From: Acerihabitans sp047324305 | GTDB lineage: Bacteria > Pseudomonadota > Gammaproteobacteria > Enterobacterales > Enterobacteriaceae | NCBI RefSeq assembly: GCF_047324305.1 | Contig: NZ_CP178740.1 | Coordinates: 4,402,001-4,466,000, forward strand | Direction: 5' to 3' | Length of the DNA: 64,000 nucleotides | Shown here: piece by piece, positions 27,336 to 36,143 of the stretch | Layout of the letters: each line of letters opens with the position of its first letter | Numbering within the stretch: the first letter of the stretch is position 1 | Program-made: the position numbers and the translations under genes | Notes under the pieces: model-generated | Seen by the model: the letters and a program-made list of their open reading frames with translations, nothing else | The model's database searches: none | What the model was told of the DNA's origin: nothing

Positions 27336-27370
27336 TGGCTCAGAAATGAATATCTGGTCAAGCGGGGCGC

Positions 27371-27398
27371 ATCATATCAAATAAGACGGCACTGTAAA
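27371..27398 (-). promoter_or_regulatory. Stable-RNA promoter of tRNA-Tyr
   Basis: On the minus strand: -35 TTTACA (27398-27393), 16-base spacer, -10 TATGAT (27376-27371), followed by the GC-rich discriminator GCGCCCCGC typical of stringently controlled stable RNA promoters. It is nearly identical to the E. coli tyrT promoter. The start point should be near 27364, about 29 bases before the mature tRNA. Confidence 0.88.
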
Positions 27399-27470
27399 GA
27401 ACAAACTTGCGTTAAATGATTCACTTGCCGTTTTTTTCGGCACAAGGCGGCAAAACCGCCCTGGAACCCC

Positions 27471-28319
27471 TCACAAGATAATGGTGCGGTTACCGTAAAC
27501 AAAGACCCGCTGCGCCAACACCCGGTACAATGCCCGGCTCAGGACGTTTTTCTCGACGTCGCGGCCGGCGCGCATCATATCCTCCGCGGTATAGGTATGA
27601 TCGACGTTAATCACGTCCTGGCTGATAATAGGCCCCTCGTCCAGATTATCGTTCACGTAATGTGCGGTGGCGCCAATGATCTTTACGCCGCGCTCGTAAG
27701 CCTGGTGATAAGGCCGCGCGCCGATAAAGGCGGGCAGGAACGAATGGTGGATATTGATAAGCTGGTTGGGATAGCGGCGCACAAACGTAGGCGTCAGCAC
27801 GCGCATATACTTGGCCAGGACCACATAATCAGGGTGGTAGCCATCGATCTGCTCCGCCATGCGCGCATCGTGCTCTTCGCGGGTAAACCCTTCGTGGCTG
27901 ACCAGATGAAAGGGAATTTCAAACCGCTCCACCAGCGTGCGCAGCGTCTCGTGATTACCGATCACCGCGGCGATGTCCACATCCAGCCCGCCGTAGGTGC
28001 TTTTCATCAGCAAATCGCCCAGGCAGTGCGCCTCCTTGGTCACCAGGACCACGATGCGGCGCCGCCCGGCCTGGTTCAGCTCGCGCACCGTGCCGGCCGG
28101 TAAAACCCGATCTAGGTCGGCCAGCAGCCGCGCGTCGTCAAATACGCCTTCCAGCTCGGTGCGCATAAAAAAACGCCCGCTGCGATGATCAACGTATTCG
28201 TTATTTTGCACGATGTTTAAATGATGGCTGAAACAAATACTGGTGATTTGCGCGATCAGGCCTTTTTCATCCGGGCAAATGGTGCGTAAAATTTTTCTTT
28301 GTATAGTTTGCGACTGCAT
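27471..28319 (-). CDS. purU: Formyltetrahydrofolate deformylase PurU
   Basis: Hydrolyses 10-formyl-tetrahydrofolate to tetrahydrofolate and formate, supplying formate for purine synthesis and balancing one-carbon pools. 282 residues (E. coli 280). N-terminal ACT domain (about 8-90, LRTICPDEKGLIAQIT) for glycine/methionine sensing. The C-terminal formyltransferase-like domain has the catalytic blocks INIHHSFLPAFIGARPYHQAYERG and ATAHYVNDNLDEGPII. Next to tRNA-Tyr, as in E. coli. Confidence 0.97.
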   Translation of the reverse strand: MQSQTIQRKILRTICPDEKGLIAQITSICFSHHLNIVQNNEYVDHRSGRFFMRTELEGVFDDARLLADLDRVLPAGTVRELNQAGRRRIVVLVTKEAHCLGDLLMKSTYGGLDVDIAAVIGNHETLRTLVERFEIPFHLVSHEGFTREEHDARMAEQIDGYHPDYVVLAKYMRVLTPTFVRRYPNQLINIHHSFLPAFIGARPYHQAYERGVKIIGATAHYVNDNLDEGPIISQDVINVDHTYTAEDMMRAGRDVEKNVLSRALYRVLAQRVFVYGNRTIIL

Positions 28320-28385
28320 TAACTTGCTGATCCTGTCGAAGCCGATGATATGTCATGAAAAGCATACCGGAACGAACCGGCCGGG

Positions 28386-28850
28386 TCAGCGTCCACAACA
28401 CTTCTTGTATTTGTTACCCGAGCCGCAGGGGCAGGGCTCGTTTCTGGCGGGCTGCTTATGCAGGCCGTCGACATAATACCAGCGATCGTCCATGCGGACA
28501 AAGCGTGAACGTTCATGGATAAAGCCCGGCCGCTGCCGCTGCTCATCAAAAAAGCGGGCGATGAATTCAACATAGCCTTCCTGCGCGTCCCGGCCGGCGG
28601 ATTCCGCCTTGACCAGAAGCCCGCGCCATTGCGTTACCGCGCATTGGGCGGTTAATTCAGCGCGCCAGCGCGCCGCTTCGCAGTCCGGATGCCAGGTGGC
28701 AATCAGGTAATCGACGTTACGTTGCGTGAACGCGGTATAACGCGATCGCATTAACTGGCCCGGCGTCCGGGGCGGGCGGGCGCCGCTGATAAACGCAGCG
28801 CAACACTGGTCCGGAGGCAGGCCGCTATCGCATGGGCAAAGAATATCCAC
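28386..28850 (-). CDS. ychJ: SEC-C motif protein YchJ
   Basis: A 154-residue protein (E. coli 152) with a metal-binding Cys cluster at both ends: LCPCDSGLPPDQCC at the N-terminus and PCPCGSGNKYKKCC at the C-terminus, the latter a classic SEC-C zinc motif. The middle holds the YchJ-type NTF2-like segment (LMRSRYTAFTQRNVDYLIATWHP). Function unknown. I chose the GTG at 28850 (V-D-I-L-C-P-C) because AAGAGGTG sits just upstream and the length then fits; a longer frame reaches 28892. Confidence 0.9.
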   Translation of the reverse strand: MDILCPCDSGLPPDQCCAAFISGARPPRTPGQLMRSRYTAFTQRNVDYLIATWHPDCEAARWRAELTAQCAVTQWRGLLVKAESAGRDAQEGYVEFIARFFDEQRQRPGFIHERSRFVRMDDRWYYVDGLHKQPARNEPCPCGSGNKYKKCCGR

Positions 28851-29322
28851 AACACCTCTTGTCACGACGGCAAAGCCGCCTTGTATTACCATTGCTACCG
28901 GTCAGATCCGGCGCCGGGTACGGCGCGCGGACTGTAAAGACGCTATTTTATGCCATACCTCAAGCCAAGGCAAAAAATCAATGATTTTGAACAAAAAAGC
29001 ATATGGTTTTACAACGAAAAGGCTATTTATCCTTGTCAAAATATGCCGAAACCGCCATCATTTTGCCCGGAAAGGGTGCATTTTTACCTAATGACTACTA
29101 CGCTCCTTACTTAAGCAACATCATTTTAACGCCGTCGAGAAGGTTATCCGGCTTGTTGAATGGGGTATCAGGGGATAGGTCGGTAACCAATGTAGCCGAT
29201 TGCTGTTCAAACGCAGGAACGCATAAATTATAAGCAACACACTAATCAGCCCCTGAGATTTCTTAAAAGTAAAAGTGGTCTGCTTGAGCCGCTGTTAAGC
29301 TGATTGGAAAAAGAGGTTTTTG
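28851..29322. other. Non-coding region ychJ-rssB (rssA absent)
   Basis: In E. coli the patatin-like gene rssA occupies this place. Here 472 AT-rich bases separate ychJ from rssB. A 76-codon frame at 29003-29233 has no ribosome site, no recognisable motif and atypical composition, so I do not call it a gene. No rssA remnant is recognisable in any frame. Confidence 0.5.
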
Positions 29323-30336
29323 ATGGCGAAGCCGTTAGTAAACAAACAAATTTTAGTTGTTGAGGACGAGGCTGTTTTTCGCTCCGTACTGACGCAATTT
29401 CTTCAATCGCTGGGGGCCGTTGTTCATGAAGCATCCCATGGCGGCGAAGCGCTGAGCATGCTGCCTATCACTAAACCGGACCTGGTAATCTGCGATCTTG
29501 AAATGGCCGAAATGAACGGCCTGACGTTTGTGGAGCGTTTCCGCTCGGTGGATGCCGCCACGCCGGTATTGGTGGTTTCCGGTACCGATCAGATGACCGA
29601 TATCGCCAAGGTCCTGCGGCTTGGGGTGCAGGATGTGCTGCTCAAGCCCCTTGATGATTTTGTCCGTCTGCGGGAAACCGTGCTTGGCTGCCTTTACCCC
29701 GATATGTTTACCTCGCAGGTGGACGAAGAAGAGCAACTGTTCCAGGATTGGGACGCCTTAAGCCAGCACCCCGGCGCCGCCGCTAAGCTGCTCAAGCAAT
29801 TGCAGCCGCCGGTGCAGCAGAATATTGCCCGCTGCCGGGTGACCTACCGGCAGCTTACCATGGCCGAGCAGCCTGGACTGGTGCTGGATATCGCCGCCTT
29901 ATCCGAGCACGATTTGGCCTTCTATTGCCTGGATGTGACCCGGGCGGAGGAAAAAGGCGTTTTGGCCGCCTTGCTGTTGCGCGCCTTGTTTAACGGGCTG
30001 CTGCAGGCGCATCTGGCCAATCGCGCCCATCGCCTGCCGGAGCTTACCACCCTGTTGAAACAGGTGAACCAACTGCTGCGCAAGGCCAACCTGGACGGCC
30101 AGTTTCCCCTGCTGGTGGGGTACTACCACCGCGGCCTGAATAACCTGATTCTGGTATCGGCGGGGTTGAACGCCACGCTCAGCGCCAATGAGCAGCAAAT
30201 CCAGCTCAATAGCGGCGTGCCGCTGGGCACGATGAGCGGCGCCTATTTAAACCAGGTGAGCCAGCATTGCGACGCCTGGCAGTGCCAGGTCTGGGGCGCG
30301 GGCGGCAGATTACGGTTAATGCTGTCCACGGAATAA
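29323..30336 (+). CDS. rssB: RpoS adaptor/response regulator RssB
   Basis: Delivers sigma-S to ClpXP for degradation in growing cells. 337 residues, as in E. coli. The receiver domain (1-125) has the phosphoacceptor Asp58 in LVICDLEMAEMNG, the acidic pair VEDE and the Lys in DVLLKPL. The C-terminal half is the inactive PP2C-like effector domain (LVLDIAALSEHDLAFYCLDVTRAEEKG). The ATG at 29323 is used; AGAGG precedes it. The gene stands without rssA. Confidence 0.96.
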   Translation: MAKPLVNKQILVVEDEAVFRSVLTQFLQSLGAVVHEASHGGEALSMLPITKPDLVICDLEMAEMNGLTFVERFRSVDAATPVLVVSGTDQMTDIAKVLRLGVQDVLLKPLDDFVRLRETVLGCLYPDMFTSQVDEEEQLFQDWDALSQHPGAAAKLLKQLQPPVQQNIARCRVTYRQLTMAEQPGLVLDIAALSEHDLAFYCLDVTRAEEKGVLAALLLRALFNGLLQAHLANRAHRLPELTTLLKQVNQLLRKANLDGQFPLLVGYYHRGLNNLILVSAGLNATLSANEQQIQLNSGVPLGTMSGAYLNQVSQHCDAWQCQVWGAGGRLRLMLSTE

Positions 30337-30542
30337 TCGCATCCTGCGGCATGCGTTGCAGGTTGCCGTTTATTTGACCAGCCAAGTTATTAATTTATAA
30401 CCCGTTCTAAAATGGGTAATTGTCCTAATTTCTTCACAAACCCCTCCTTTCATCAGGCACCTTCTTCGTAAACTGATATACTTGATAGGTTTAAAATTAG
30501 ATAAAAAAATTTATTATCTTGATGATAAGAGAGAGGTGGTTG

Positions 30543-31445
30543 ATGTCTGCAATTAATACCAAAGTAAGAAAAGCGGTGATTCCTGTGGCCGGTTTGGGAA
30601 CGCGTATGTTGCCGGCGACCAAGGCTATACCGAAAGAAATGCTACCTTTAGTCGATAAGCCCCTGATTCAATATGTTGTCAACGAATGTATCGCTGCCGG
30701 CATTAACGAAATTATCCTGGTCACCCATTCTTCTAAAAATTCCATCGAAAACCATTTTGATACCAGCTTTGAGCTGGAAGCCATGCTGGAAAAACGCGTT
30801 AAGCGCCAGCTGCTGGCTGAAATCCAGGCCATCTGCCCGCCCCACGTTACCATCATGCAAGTGCGCCAGGGCCTGGCGAAAGGGCTGGGACATGCGGTTA
30901 TGTGCGCCCATCCGCTGGTGGGCGACGAACCGGTGGCGGTTATCCTGCCGGACGTCATTATCGACGAATACGAATCCAACCTGAAAACCGAAAATCTCAG
31001 CGAAATGCTGGCGCGCTTCGCCGAAACGGGCCGCAGCCAGATCATGGTTGAACCGGTGGAAGACGTAACCAACTACGGCGTGGTGGATATCCAGGGCAAA
31101 GAATTGAAACCCGGCGAAAGCGCGCCGATGGTCAACGTGGTGGAAAAACCCGCCGCCGAGGACGCGCCGTCCAACCTGTCGGTGGTGGGCCGTTATGTGT
31201 TGTCCGCCGATATCTGGCCGCTGCTGGCTAAAACGCCTCCGGGAGCCGGCAATGAAATCCAGCTCACCGACGCCATCGCCATGCTGATGGAAAAAGAAAC
31301 GGTGGAAGCCTATCACCTGAAGGGGCTGAGCCACGACTGCGGCAATAAACTGGGTTACATGGAAGCCTTCGTCGAATATGGCATTCGTCATGAAAGCCTG
31401 GGCAAAGAATTTACCCAATGGCTAAAAGAAACCATCGTGGATTGA
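30543..31445 (+). CDS. galU: UTP-glucose-1-phosphate uridylyltransferase GalU
   Basis: Makes UDP-glucose, the precursor for LPS core, osmoregulated glucans, trehalose and capsule. 300 residues (E. coli 302) from MSAINTKVRKAVIPVAGLGTRMLPATKAIPKEMLPLVDKP, which is the nucleotidyltransferase signature. GAGAGG precedes the ATG; eight extra codons upstream are rejected. It leads a same-strand cluster galU-ugd-uge that turns UDP-glucose into UDP-glucuronate and UDP-galacturonate. Confidence 0.97.
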   Translation: MSAINTKVRKAVIPVAGLGTRMLPATKAIPKEMLPLVDKPLIQYVVNECIAAGINEIILVTHSSKNSIENHFDTSFELEAMLEKRVKRQLLAEIQAICPPHVTIMQVRQGLAKGLGHAVMCAHPLVGDEPVAVILPDVIIDEYESNLKTENLSEMLARFAETGRSQIMVEPVEDVTNYGVVDIQGKELKPGESAPMVNVVEKPAAEDAPSNLSVVGRYVLSADIWPLLAKTPPGAGNEIQLTDAIAMLMEKETVEAYHLKGLSHDCGNKLGYMEAFVEYGIRHESLGKEFTQWLKETIVD

Positions 31446-31483
31446 TTTTTTTTTGAGCGCATTTTTTTACCAGGAATTTCAAC

Positions 31484-32827
31484 ATGAAAGTGACTGTGTT
31501 TGGTATCGGTTATGTTGGTTTGGTGCAAGCGGCGGTACTGGCTGAAGTGGGTCACGACGTGCTTTGCGTCGATGTCGACGCGCGTAGAGTCGAGAATCTG
31601 AAAAACGGCAACATCCCCATCTATGAACCAGGGCTGACCCCGCTGGTGCAGCAGAACTACGAATCAGGCCGGCTGCAGTTCACCACCGACGCCAAGGCCG
31701 GCGTTAGCCACGGCATCATGCAGTTTATCGCGGTGGGCACCCCTCCCGACGAGGACGGCTCGGCGGATCTGCAATACGTCACCGCGGTGGCCCGGACCAT
31801 TGCCCAGTATATGGACGATCATAAAGTGGTGCTGGACAAGTCCACCGTACCTGTCGGCACGGCGGATAAAGTTCGCGCCGTTATGCAGGAAACCCTACAG
31901 GCGCGCGGCAGCAAGCTGACTTTCGACGTGGTCTCCAATCCCGAGTTCCTTAAGGAAGGCGCCGCGGTGGCCGACTGTATGCGTCCCGAGCGTATCGTGG
32001 TCGGTACCGATAACGATGACGTGGTTGAACTGCTGCGTGAACTTTACGAACCGTTCAACCGCAATCATGACCGTATGATCCTGATGGATATCCGCAGTGC
32101 GGAATTAACCAAATATGCGGCTAACTGCATGCTGGCCACCAAGATCAGCTTTATGAACGAGATCTCCAACCTGGCGGAGCTGCTGGGCGCGGATATCGAG
32201 AAAGTGCGCCAGGGCATTGGCTCGGATCCGCGTATCGGCTATCACTTTATTTACCCTGGGTGCGGCTACGGCGGTTCGTGCTTCCCTAAAGACGTGCAGG
32301 CGCTGATCCGCACCGCCGAGCATATCGGCTACCAGCCCAAACTGCTGCAGGCGGTGGAAGACGTTAACTACCAGCAAAAGGATAAGCTGCCGCAGTTTAT
32401 CAAGCGTCATTTCGGCGACAATCTCGCGGGCAAAACGTTTGCCTTGTGGGGCCTCTCCTTCAAGCCCAACACCGACGATATGCGCGAAGCCTCCAGCCGG
32501 GTATTAATGGAAGCGCTATGGCAGGCCGGGGCGCAGGTACAGGCTTTTGACCCGGAAGCGATGGACGAAACCCAGCGCATCTACGGCCACCGTGCCGACC
32601 TGAAGCTAATGGGCACCAAGGAAGCCGCGCTGCAGGGGGCTGATGCCCTGGTTATCTGTACCGAATGGCAAAATTTCCGCGCGCCTGACTTTGATATGCT
32701 GAAATCGGCGTTAAAGCAGCCGATCATTTTCGACGGACGCAACCTGTACGATCCGGAACGCCTGGCCAGCCGTGGTTTCACGTATTACGCCATAGGTCGT
32801 GGGGCTTCGCTCGCGTCTTATAAGTAA
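31484..32827 (+). CDS. ugd: UDP-glucose 6-dehydrogenase
   Basis: Oxidises UDP-glucose to UDP-glucuronate with two NAD+. 447 residues: the longer Ugd type, not the 388-residue E. coli protein. N-terminal Rossmann motif VFGIGYVGLVQAAVLAEVGHDV, catalytic Cys266 in GCGYGGSCFPKD, Lys in KISFMNEISN, and the C-terminal UDP-binding domain (ALWGLSFKPNTDDMREASS). Lies 38 bases after galU and 10 before the epimerase gene. The product feeds capsule, lipid A aminoarabinose or galacturonate synthesis. Confidence 0.95.
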   Translation: MKVTVFGIGYVGLVQAAVLAEVGHDVLCVDVDARRVENLKNGNIPIYEPGLTPLVQQNYESGRLQFTTDAKAGVSHGIMQFIAVGTPPDEDGSADLQYVTAVARTIAQYMDDHKVVLDKSTVPVGTADKVRAVMQETLQARGSKLTFDVVSNPEFLKEGAAVADCMRPERIVVGTDNDDVVELLRELYEPFNRNHDRMILMDIRSAELTKYAANCMLATKISFMNEISNLAELLGADIEKVRQGIGSDPRIGYHFIYPGCGYGGSCFPKDVQALIRTAEHIGYQPKLLQAVEDVNYQQKDKLPQFIKRHFGDNLAGKTFALWGLSFKPNTDDMREASSRVLMEALWQAGAQVQAFDPEAMDETQRIYGHRADLKLMGTKEAALQGADALVICTEWQNFRAPDFDMLKSALKQPIIFDGRNLYDPERLASRGFTYYAIGRGASLASYK

Positions 32828-32837
32828 GAGGGGCCCC

Positions 32838-33845
32838 ATGAAATTTTTGGTCACCGGCGCCGCGGGTTTTATTGGTTATCACGTCAGCAGGCGCCTGCTT
32901 GCTGACGGCCATCAGGTCATCGGCATTGATAACCTGAACGACTATTACGACGTCCGCCTTAAGCAATCGCGGCTGCTGCAATTGCAGGGCGACACCGCCT
33001 TTACCTTTCATCGGCTGGATTTAGCCGACCGCCAGGGAATGGCGTCCCTATTCGCCGGGGAAGGGTTCGAACGCGTGATCCATTTGGGCGCGCAGGCGGG
33101 AGTGCGTTATTCGCTGGAAAACCCCCTGGCGTACGCGGACTCCAACCTTATCGGCCATCTGAATATACTGGAAGGGTGCCGTCACAATGGCGTCGGGCAT
33201 TTGCTTTATGCCTCATCCAGCTCGGTATATGGCCTCAATCGTAAAATGCCGTTTTCCACCGACGATACGGTGGATCATCCGGTGTCATTGTACGCGGCGA
33301 CGAAAAAAGCCAATGAGTTAATGTCTCATACTTATTCACATCTTTATCAACTGCCAACCACGGGTCTGCGTTTTTTTACCGTATACGGCCCCTGGGGCCG
33401 GCCGGATATGGCATTGTTTAAATTTACCGAAGCCATGCTTGCCGGCAGACCTATCGATGTGTATAACCGCGGCGAGATGCGGCGTGATTTCACTTATATA
33501 GACGATATCGCGGAAGCCATTATCCGTTTGCAGGATGTCATTCCCACGGCGGACAGCCAATGGACGGTGGAAACCGGGTCTCCCGCCACCAGTTCCGCGC
33601 CGTATCGCGTATATAATATCGGCAATAGTCAACCGGTCCAATTGATGGAATACATCAAGGCGCTGGAAAATGCGCTGGGCATTAAGGCCGAGATGAATTT
33701 ATTGCCGATGCAGCCCGGCGATGTGCTTGAAACCAGCGCGGATACCGCGGCGTTGTACGCAGCCATTGGTTTTAAACCGCAGACGGAGGTAGCGGAAGGA
33801 ATACAACATTTTGTCAATTGGTATCGTGATTATTATCACCAATGA
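32838..33845 (+). CDS. uge: UDP-glucuronate 4-epimerase
   Basis: Short-chain dehydrogenase-type epimerase that converts UDP-glucuronate to UDP-galacturonate. 335 residues, as in Klebsiella Uge. GxxGxxG motif GAAGFIGYH at 7-15. Catalytic triad: Ser in YASSSSVYG with Tyr152 and Lys156 in YAATKKAN. FTVYGPWGRPDMALFKFTEAML and RDFTYIDDIAEAI are typical of this subfamily. AGAGG precedes the ATG; an overlapping earlier start at 32799 is rejected. Absent from this place in E. coli K-12. A strong terminator closes the cluster. Confidence 0.93.
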   Translation: MKFLVTGAAGFIGYHVSRRLLADGHQVIGIDNLNDYYDVRLKQSRLLQLQGDTAFTFHRLDLADRQGMASLFAGEGFERVIHLGAQAGVRYSLENPLAYADSNLIGHLNILEGCRHNGVGHLLYASSSSVYGLNRKMPFSTDDTVDHPVSLYAATKKANELMSHTYSHLYQLPTTGLRFFTVYGPWGRPDMALFKFTEAMLAGRPIDVYNRGEMRRDFTYIDDIAEAIIRLQDVIPTADSQWTVETGSPATSSAPYRVYNIGNSQPVQLMEYIKALENALGIKAEMNLLPMQPGDVLETSADTAALYAAIGFKPQTEVAEGIQHFVNWYRDYYHQ

Positions 33846-33872
33846 CTTTAGGGGGATGTTGCGATTAATGTC

Positions 33873-33900
33873 AAAAAGGCGACCTTCAGGTCGCCTTTTT
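33873..33900. terminator. Bidirectional terminator after uge
   Basis: AAAAAGGCGACC, loop TTCA, GGTCGCCTTTTT: a 12-bp stem whose A-tract and T-tract make it usable from both strands. It ends the galU-ugd-uge cluster on the plus strand, 28 bases after uge. Confidence 0.9.
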
Positions 33901-34051
33901 GTGAGCGCTGCCCGCTAACGGTTAATCACTCCACCGGCGGCGGCAGTAAAGGACAAATTGCCTGGCACCCGGATCGAACGCCAAATGTTTCTTATGCTAA
34001 TAATGCTGCTCATAATTTATGCACATTATGAGCTGAGGTTTGCTTACCGGT

Positions 34052-34083
34052 AAAAAAAACACCCGCTGAGTATTCAAACGGGT
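34052..34083 (-). terminator. Terminator of hns
   Basis: On the minus strand ACCCG (34083-34079) pairs with CGGGT (34065-34061) across a 13-base loop and is followed by G and eight T. It begins 24 bases after the hns stop codon. Confidence 0.7.
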
Positions 34084-34106
34084 ATTTATAATAGCGGTAA
34101 TTTGGA

Positions 34107-34514
34107 TTAAAGCAGGAAATCGTCCAGCGTCTTGCCTTCATCTTCAATAGACTTCTTGATGACGGCAGGCGTACGGCCTTGGCCGGTCCAGGTTTTGATT
34201 TCACCGTTTTCATCGGTGTACTGATATTTAGCCGGACGTGCCGCACGCTTGGTTTTACCCGTTGCTTTAGAAGCGCTCATGGTTTGCAGCAATTCATTCG
34301 GATCGATACCGTCGGCAATCAGCATTTCACGATATTGCTGTAATTTGCGGGTGCGTTCTTCGATTTCAGCCTGTGCTTGGCTGTCTTCCTCACGGCGTTC
34401 GTTGACAACGACCTCAAGTTTCTCCAGCATTTCTTCCAGAGTCTCCAGGGTACATTCTCTCGCTTGCGCACGCAGAGTTCGGATGTTGTTAAGAATTTTA
34501 AGTGCTTCGCTCAT
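34107..34514 (-). CDS. hns: Nucleoid-structuring protein H-NS
   Basis: Global silencer that binds curved, AT-rich DNA and forms filaments. 135 residues from MSEALKILNNIRTLRAQAREC; the 54 codons of open frame upstream are non-family sequence. N-terminal helical oligomerisation domain (1-80), linker with basic residues (KTKRAARPAK), and the C-terminal DNA-binding domain with the AT-hook-like QGR at 112-114 in TWTGQGRTPAVIKK. Divergent from tdk, as in E. coli. Confidence 0.97.
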   Translation of the reverse strand: MSEALKILNNIRTLRAQARECTLETLEEMLEKLEVVVNERREEDSQAQAEIEERTRKLQQYREMLIADGIDPNELLQTMSASKATGKTKRAARPAKYQYTDENGEIKTWTGQGRTPAVIKKSIEDEGKTLDDFLL

Positions 34515-35079
34515 TGTCCTAATCTCGAATAATATAAATGGGGCGTCGGGGTAATAATAGAGCGGTAGTTTCTTTTCTGCAATAGCTAGTTTGTAAGTAA
34601 AGTAAAAAATAATCTTTTTTTTAAACCACCGCAGCCAAACGACAGTAAATATAAGGCTTGGGGCGAGTAACGACAAATTGATTCGCCATGTTGCGTTTTT
34701 CCCCTACTGCACTTTATGGAGCGCATATTGCACAAGACGTTTCATTATGAGCCATGTTTATATCAGGGGGAAATAGCAGGGTTATAAGCCTCCCATTAAC
34801 CTCCGCCGGTTAATGAAGGTCCGACCTGGCGCCGGGGTAAGCGCGCCTGGCAAATGACCGGAGGGTGAATGGTAAAGTAGCCTGTAAATGATTCAATAAA
34901 ATTACACTATTTTTATTCATTGCGGCGGGGGCGCCTTATTAGACCCGGCCCGGCCAACCGCCGCGCAGGGCGGGGGGAGTGAATCCGACGCGGGGCGGGG
35001 TGGGCCTTTGTGTTAAAGAATATGATACACTTATGGTCATATTAATTATGTCATGATTTTTCACCGGGGTATGGGGCTG
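34515..35079. other. Regulatory region hns-tdk
   Basis: A 565-base divergent spacer. It is AT-rich next to hns, as expected for the autoregulated hns promoter, then becomes GC-rich near 34930-35010 and AT-rich again (AAAGAATATGATACAC) before tdk. I see no RNA gene or small protein in it. Confidence 0.45.
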
Positions 35080-35700
35080 ATGGCTCAACTATATTTTTAT
35101 TATTCTGCGATGAATGCGGGTAAATCGACGGCGCTGCTGCAATCTTCCTATAATTATCAGGAACGGGGCATGCGTACGCTGGTATTTACCGCGGAAATAG
35201 ATAATCGCTTCGCGCGCGGGCAGGTCCGTTCCCGTATCGGCCTTTCCTCGCCGGCCGAGCTATACCGCCCCGATACCGATTTACTGGCCGTCATCACGCA
35301 GGCGCATCAGCTTGAGCCGTTGCACTGCGTGTTAGTCGACGAAAGCCAGTTTTTAACCCGGGAACAGGTTAACGGGTTGTCCGATGTCGTGGACCAGCTC
35401 GATATTCCGGTGCTCTGCTACGGCTTAAGAACGGATTTTCGCGCGGAATTGTTTCCCGGCAGTCAATATCTTCTTGCCTGGGCGGATAAATTGATTGAAC
35501 TGAAAACTATCTGTTATTGCGGTCGCAAGGCGAACCGGGTATTGCGGCTAAATGACGAGGGCAAGCCCGTGCATGATGGGCAACAAGTGGTTATCGGCGG
35601 GGATGAGCGTTATGTCTCCGTTTGCCGCAAACATTACAAACAGGCGCTGGAACAGGATGTGTCCGTGCCAGGTTACACGCGCCTGACGCCGTCGGCTTAG
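35080..35700 (+). CDS. tdk: Thymidine kinase
   Basis: Phosphorylates thymidine and deoxyuridine in pyrimidine salvage. 206 residues (E. coli 205) from MAQLYFYYSAMNAGKSTALLQSSYNYQERGM. P-loop AMNAGKST at 9-16, catalytic Glu in VLVDESQFLT, and a zinc site from the Cys pair in ICYCGRKAN plus the C-terminal VSVCRKHY. Nine upstream in-frame codons are rejected on family length. Divergent from hns. Confidence 0.96.
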   Translation: MAQLYFYYSAMNAGKSTALLQSSYNYQERGMRTLVFTAEIDNRFARGQVRSRIGLSSPAELYRPDTDLLAVITQAHQLEPLHCVLVDESQFLTREQVNGLSDVVDQLDIPVLCYGLRTDFRAELFPGSQYLLAWADKLIELKTICYCGRKANRVLRLNDEGKPVHDGQQVVIGGDERYVSVCRKHYKQALEQDVSVPGYTRLTPSA

Positions 35701-36060
35701 GTTCGCGCCGGTCCCGACCGGCGGCGAATCCGCCAGGCAGGCAGCCCGCGCGCTTAAACCGCCCAGGCGGCGCGCAGCGGCTGCCAATGACCGGGCCTGG
35801 GCGTCGGCCGCGCCCAGGCCCGGGAATCCCGTGTCGGGGCCTTTAGGGGCCTTCAGCGGTCTTTGTCTACGAGTGGCGGCGTTGCCGGCGAAAGCCGGGA
35901 ACGGTATTGAGGACTGGGCGGTGGGACGCGCCGGGGACGGCTAAAGGCAGGCAAGGGCACCCGGAGTTATGAATACCCCGTACGGCGCTGGCGTTGCGAT
36001 AGCGCGTTAAACGGCCCAGGCGGGCCGTAGCGCGCATCCCCAGGCGGGGGCGTAGTGATA
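35701..36060. other. GC-rich, palindrome-rich spacer after tdk
   Basis: About 360 bases with no supported gene but several short inverted repeats (for example GCCCAGGCGGGC near 36013-36024) and the 13-bp palindrome listed separately. Two related segments, AAACCGCCCAGGCGG near 35757 and AAACGGCCCAGGCGG near 36009, look like diverged copies of one motif. Function unknown. Confidence 0.45.
35791..35823. repeat. Perfect 13-bp inverted repeat
   Basis: CCGGGCCTGGGCG (35791-35803), 7-base loop, CGCCCAGGCCCGG (35811-35823). No T-run follows on either strand, so it is not a standard intrinsic terminator. It begins 91 bases after the tdk stop codon. Confidence 0.8.
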
Positions 36061-36073
36061 GCGCTGCGGACAC

Positions 36074-36099
36074 AAAAAAGCCCCTTACGGGGCTTTTTT
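36074..36099. terminator. Bidirectional terminator between tdk and adhE
   Basis: AAAAAAGCCCC, loop TTAC, GGGGCTTTTTT: an 11-bp stem with A- and T-tracts. On the minus strand it ends adhE 45 bases after the stop codon; on the plus strand it would stop tdk read-through. Confidence 0.9.
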
Positions 36100-36143
36100 G
36101 CGTTTCCCCCGCCGGAACGGGGGACTAACAGGCATCAGCAGTA

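Noticed and set aside
29003..29233. 76-codon frame upstream of rssB
   Set aside because: No ribosome binding site, no recognisable motif, unlike its neighbours in codon use; not an rssA remnant.
33958..33982. tRNA-like fragment (TGGCACCCGGATCGAAC) downstream of uge
   Set aside because: It resembles the 3' end of a tRNA on the minus strand, but the T-stem does not pair and no tRNA body is present.
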